A stretch of DNA of 21,707 nt from CAZUFB01 sp048173955. GTDB lineage: Bacteria; Actinomycetota; Coriobacteriia; Coriobacteriales; UMGS124. The notes under the pieces are model-generated. The model was not told where the DNA came from. It did not search any database and saw only the letters and a list, made by a program, of their open reading frames with translations. Position numbers and translations under genes: made by a program. Numbering within the stretch: the stretch's first letter is position 1; each line of letters begins with the position of its first letter. Below are positions 20,605 through 21,707 of the stretch, one piece after another. The stretch spans positions 1 to 21,707 of the forward strand of contig DBEYOB010000096.1 in NCBI GenBank assembly GCA_048173955.1, written 5' to 3'.

Positions 20605-21707
20605 TCAGGGCTGCCGATCGGGCGACGCCCCGCCCTCCTGCGCATATTCCTCGAACAGGTCAAGGATGTCCTGCTGGTTGTGAACGCCCAGCTTGGCGTA
20701 GATGTTGCGCTGATGGGTGCGCGCCGTGGCAACCGAGATGCAGAGCGCCTCGGCCACGCGCGTCGCGGTCCTCCCCCGCACGAGCAGGCACAGGATCTCC
20801 TCCTCGCGGCGCGTCAGGTCAAACTGGCGCGCGATGAGATGGCAGGCGTACGCAAGCTCCTCCGCGCCGGCGCCAGGCGAAGCGCCAGCCGCAGGCGCGG
20901 CGCCCATCGCAGAGGGGGCACCGGCCACGGATGCGTCGCCCCCAAGCCCCGGCCCCCGTTCCGCGTCCTGCGCCGCCTTCGCCGCAGGCCCGACACTCGC
21001 AAGCCCGACCGAAACGGCGGCTTCGCCCTCCGCAAGGACGGCCTTTTGCCCCATCCTTCGATCCGCACCCTCGTTCTCGCCGCCCGCCTCCGCGCGCACG
21101 CCAGCGCCCCCGTACAGCAGGGCGATGTCGACGATGTCGGCAACGAAAACGACCGCCAGCGCAACCGCGGCAATGATGTCCAGGCTGTCCGCCGCATAGA
21201 CTCCCGACAGATAGCTCACATAGGTGCCCGCAAAGAAGCTGAAGTACGCAAGCGCCCACAACGACGTGCACTCGCTCCCGTTGCGGGCGAAGGGAAACCC
21301 GAACAGCAGCATCATGAGGAACGTGAGCTTCTGCGCGATGTTCAGCAGGACGAGATAGGCGAACACACCGCCGCTCGCCACAAACCCGCTCAGCCACAGC
21401 GCCACCAGCGCCACGGCGATCAGCAGGAGGCTCATGATGTCCTCGAGGGCCCGCCCCCAATGCAGGCGGACGAGCGCGAATGCCGCAAGACCGCAGACGA
21501 TCGAGCCCGTCGACGCCCCGAACTGCACCCACAGGTCCACGGAGCCCCCGTCCTGCAGGTCGAGCCATGAGAAATGGACGTTTCCGAACACCACCGCATA
21601 GCACAGGAAGGGCGCAAGCTTGAGAAGCGACCGCACCAGCGACTCGCCCGCGTCGGAGTCCGCAGCCGAAGAGGCGGCACCCGCCGCCGCGCCGCCGCGC
21701 CCCGCGC
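20605..21707 (-). CDS. LuxR-family membrane regulator, 5' part outside the window
   Basis: The frame is open through the right edge with no stop. About six hydrophobic helices (LLKLAPFLCYAVVFGNVHFSWL to IIAAVALAVVFVADIVDIALLYG) precede an alanine/glycine-rich linker and a GerE-type HTH (FDLTRREEEILCLLVRGRTATRVAEALCISVATARTHQRNIYAKLGVHNQQDILDLFEEY). Layout matches the second half of the regulator at 16511, where six helices also follow a polar central loop. The Ala-rich sequence at the edge resembles such a loop, so the first six helices probably lie beyond 21707. A start at GTG 21636 (343 residues) is possible but has no clear ribosome site. The linker before the HTH is about 90 residues, much longer than in the other two regulators. 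Target and ligand are unknown; no flavoprotein lies on its left side. Confidence 0.82.
   Translation of the reverse strand, partial: AGRGGAAAGAASSAADSDAGESLVRSLLKLAPFLCYAVVFGNVHFSWLDLQDGGSVDLWVQFGASTGSIVCGLAAFALVRLHWGRALEDIMSLLLIAVALVALWLSGFVASGGVFAYLVLLNIAQKLTFLMMLLFGFPFARNGSECTSLWALAYFSFFAGTYVSYLSGVYAADSLDIIAAVALAVVFVADIVDIALLYGGAGVRAEAGGENEGADRRMGQKAVLAEGEAAVSVGLASVGPAAKAAQDAERGPGLGGDASVAGAPSAMGAAPAAGASPGAGAEELAYACHLIARQFDLTRREEEILCLLVRGRTATRVAEALCISVATARTHQRNIYAKLGVHNQQDILDLFEEYAQEGGASPDRQP

Overview
The window is high-GC DNA (about 60-70% in most genes) and looks like a gut Coriobacteriia genome, most likely Eggerthellaceae (Eggerthella, Gordonibacter, Adlercreutzia, Slackia and relatives). 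Three things point there: membrane-embedded LuxR regulators (multi-helix sensor plus C-terminal GerE-type HTH), Tat-exported FAD-dependent reductases divergent from those regulators, and an XRE/DUF2975 regulator pair. This is family-level reasoning; no search was run.

Layout. 24-389 (+): small PH-domain protein with a terminator. 390-937: repeat-rich gap with a poly-G tract and inverted repeats. 938-2425 (-) and 2761-4773 (+): LuxR membrane regulator divergent from a Tat flavoprotein. 4774-5228: terminator plus a 182-bp element with 24-bp inverted ends. 5229-14303 (-): type I restriction-modification island, transcribed hsdM, AlbA_2/ATPase gene, hsdS, GIY-YIG nuclease gene, hsdR, then a 5'-truncated second AlbA_2-family gene. 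14600-16282 (-) and 16511-17953 (+): a second Tat flavoprotein/LuxR pair, the mirror image of the first. 18041-18204 (-): a candidate small RNA with promoter, 5' hairpin, anti-Shine-Dalgarno tract, intrinsic terminator and an inverted-repeat operator. 18717-18792 (-): tRNA-Arg(CCU). 18922-19936 (-): XRE regulator and a frameshifted DUF2975 gene with a palindrome in the promoter spacer. 20605-21707 (-): C-terminal half of a third LuxR membrane regulator, cut by the window edge.

How it works together. Each complete LuxR/flavoprotein pair probably is a sense-and-respire module: the membrane regulator senses a small molecule and controls the divergent exported reductase, which uses that compound or a relative as electron acceptor. 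Substrates cannot be read from sequence. The hsd island encodes intact HsdM and HsdR, but hsdS has a frameshift in its first target-recognition domain, the GIY-YIG gene has an in-frame TAG, and the trailing AlbA_2-family gene lacks its 5' part. The locus is therefore decaying, switched off, or affected by sequence errors. With the frameshifted DUF2975 gene, four disrupted genes lie in about 15 kb, so base accuracy should be confirmed first.

No wholly new protein system is evident. The least expected items are the candidate sRNA, the accessory genes built into the hsd operon with their lesions, the 10-bp tandem repeat in a coding frame, and the two intergenic inverted-repeat elements.
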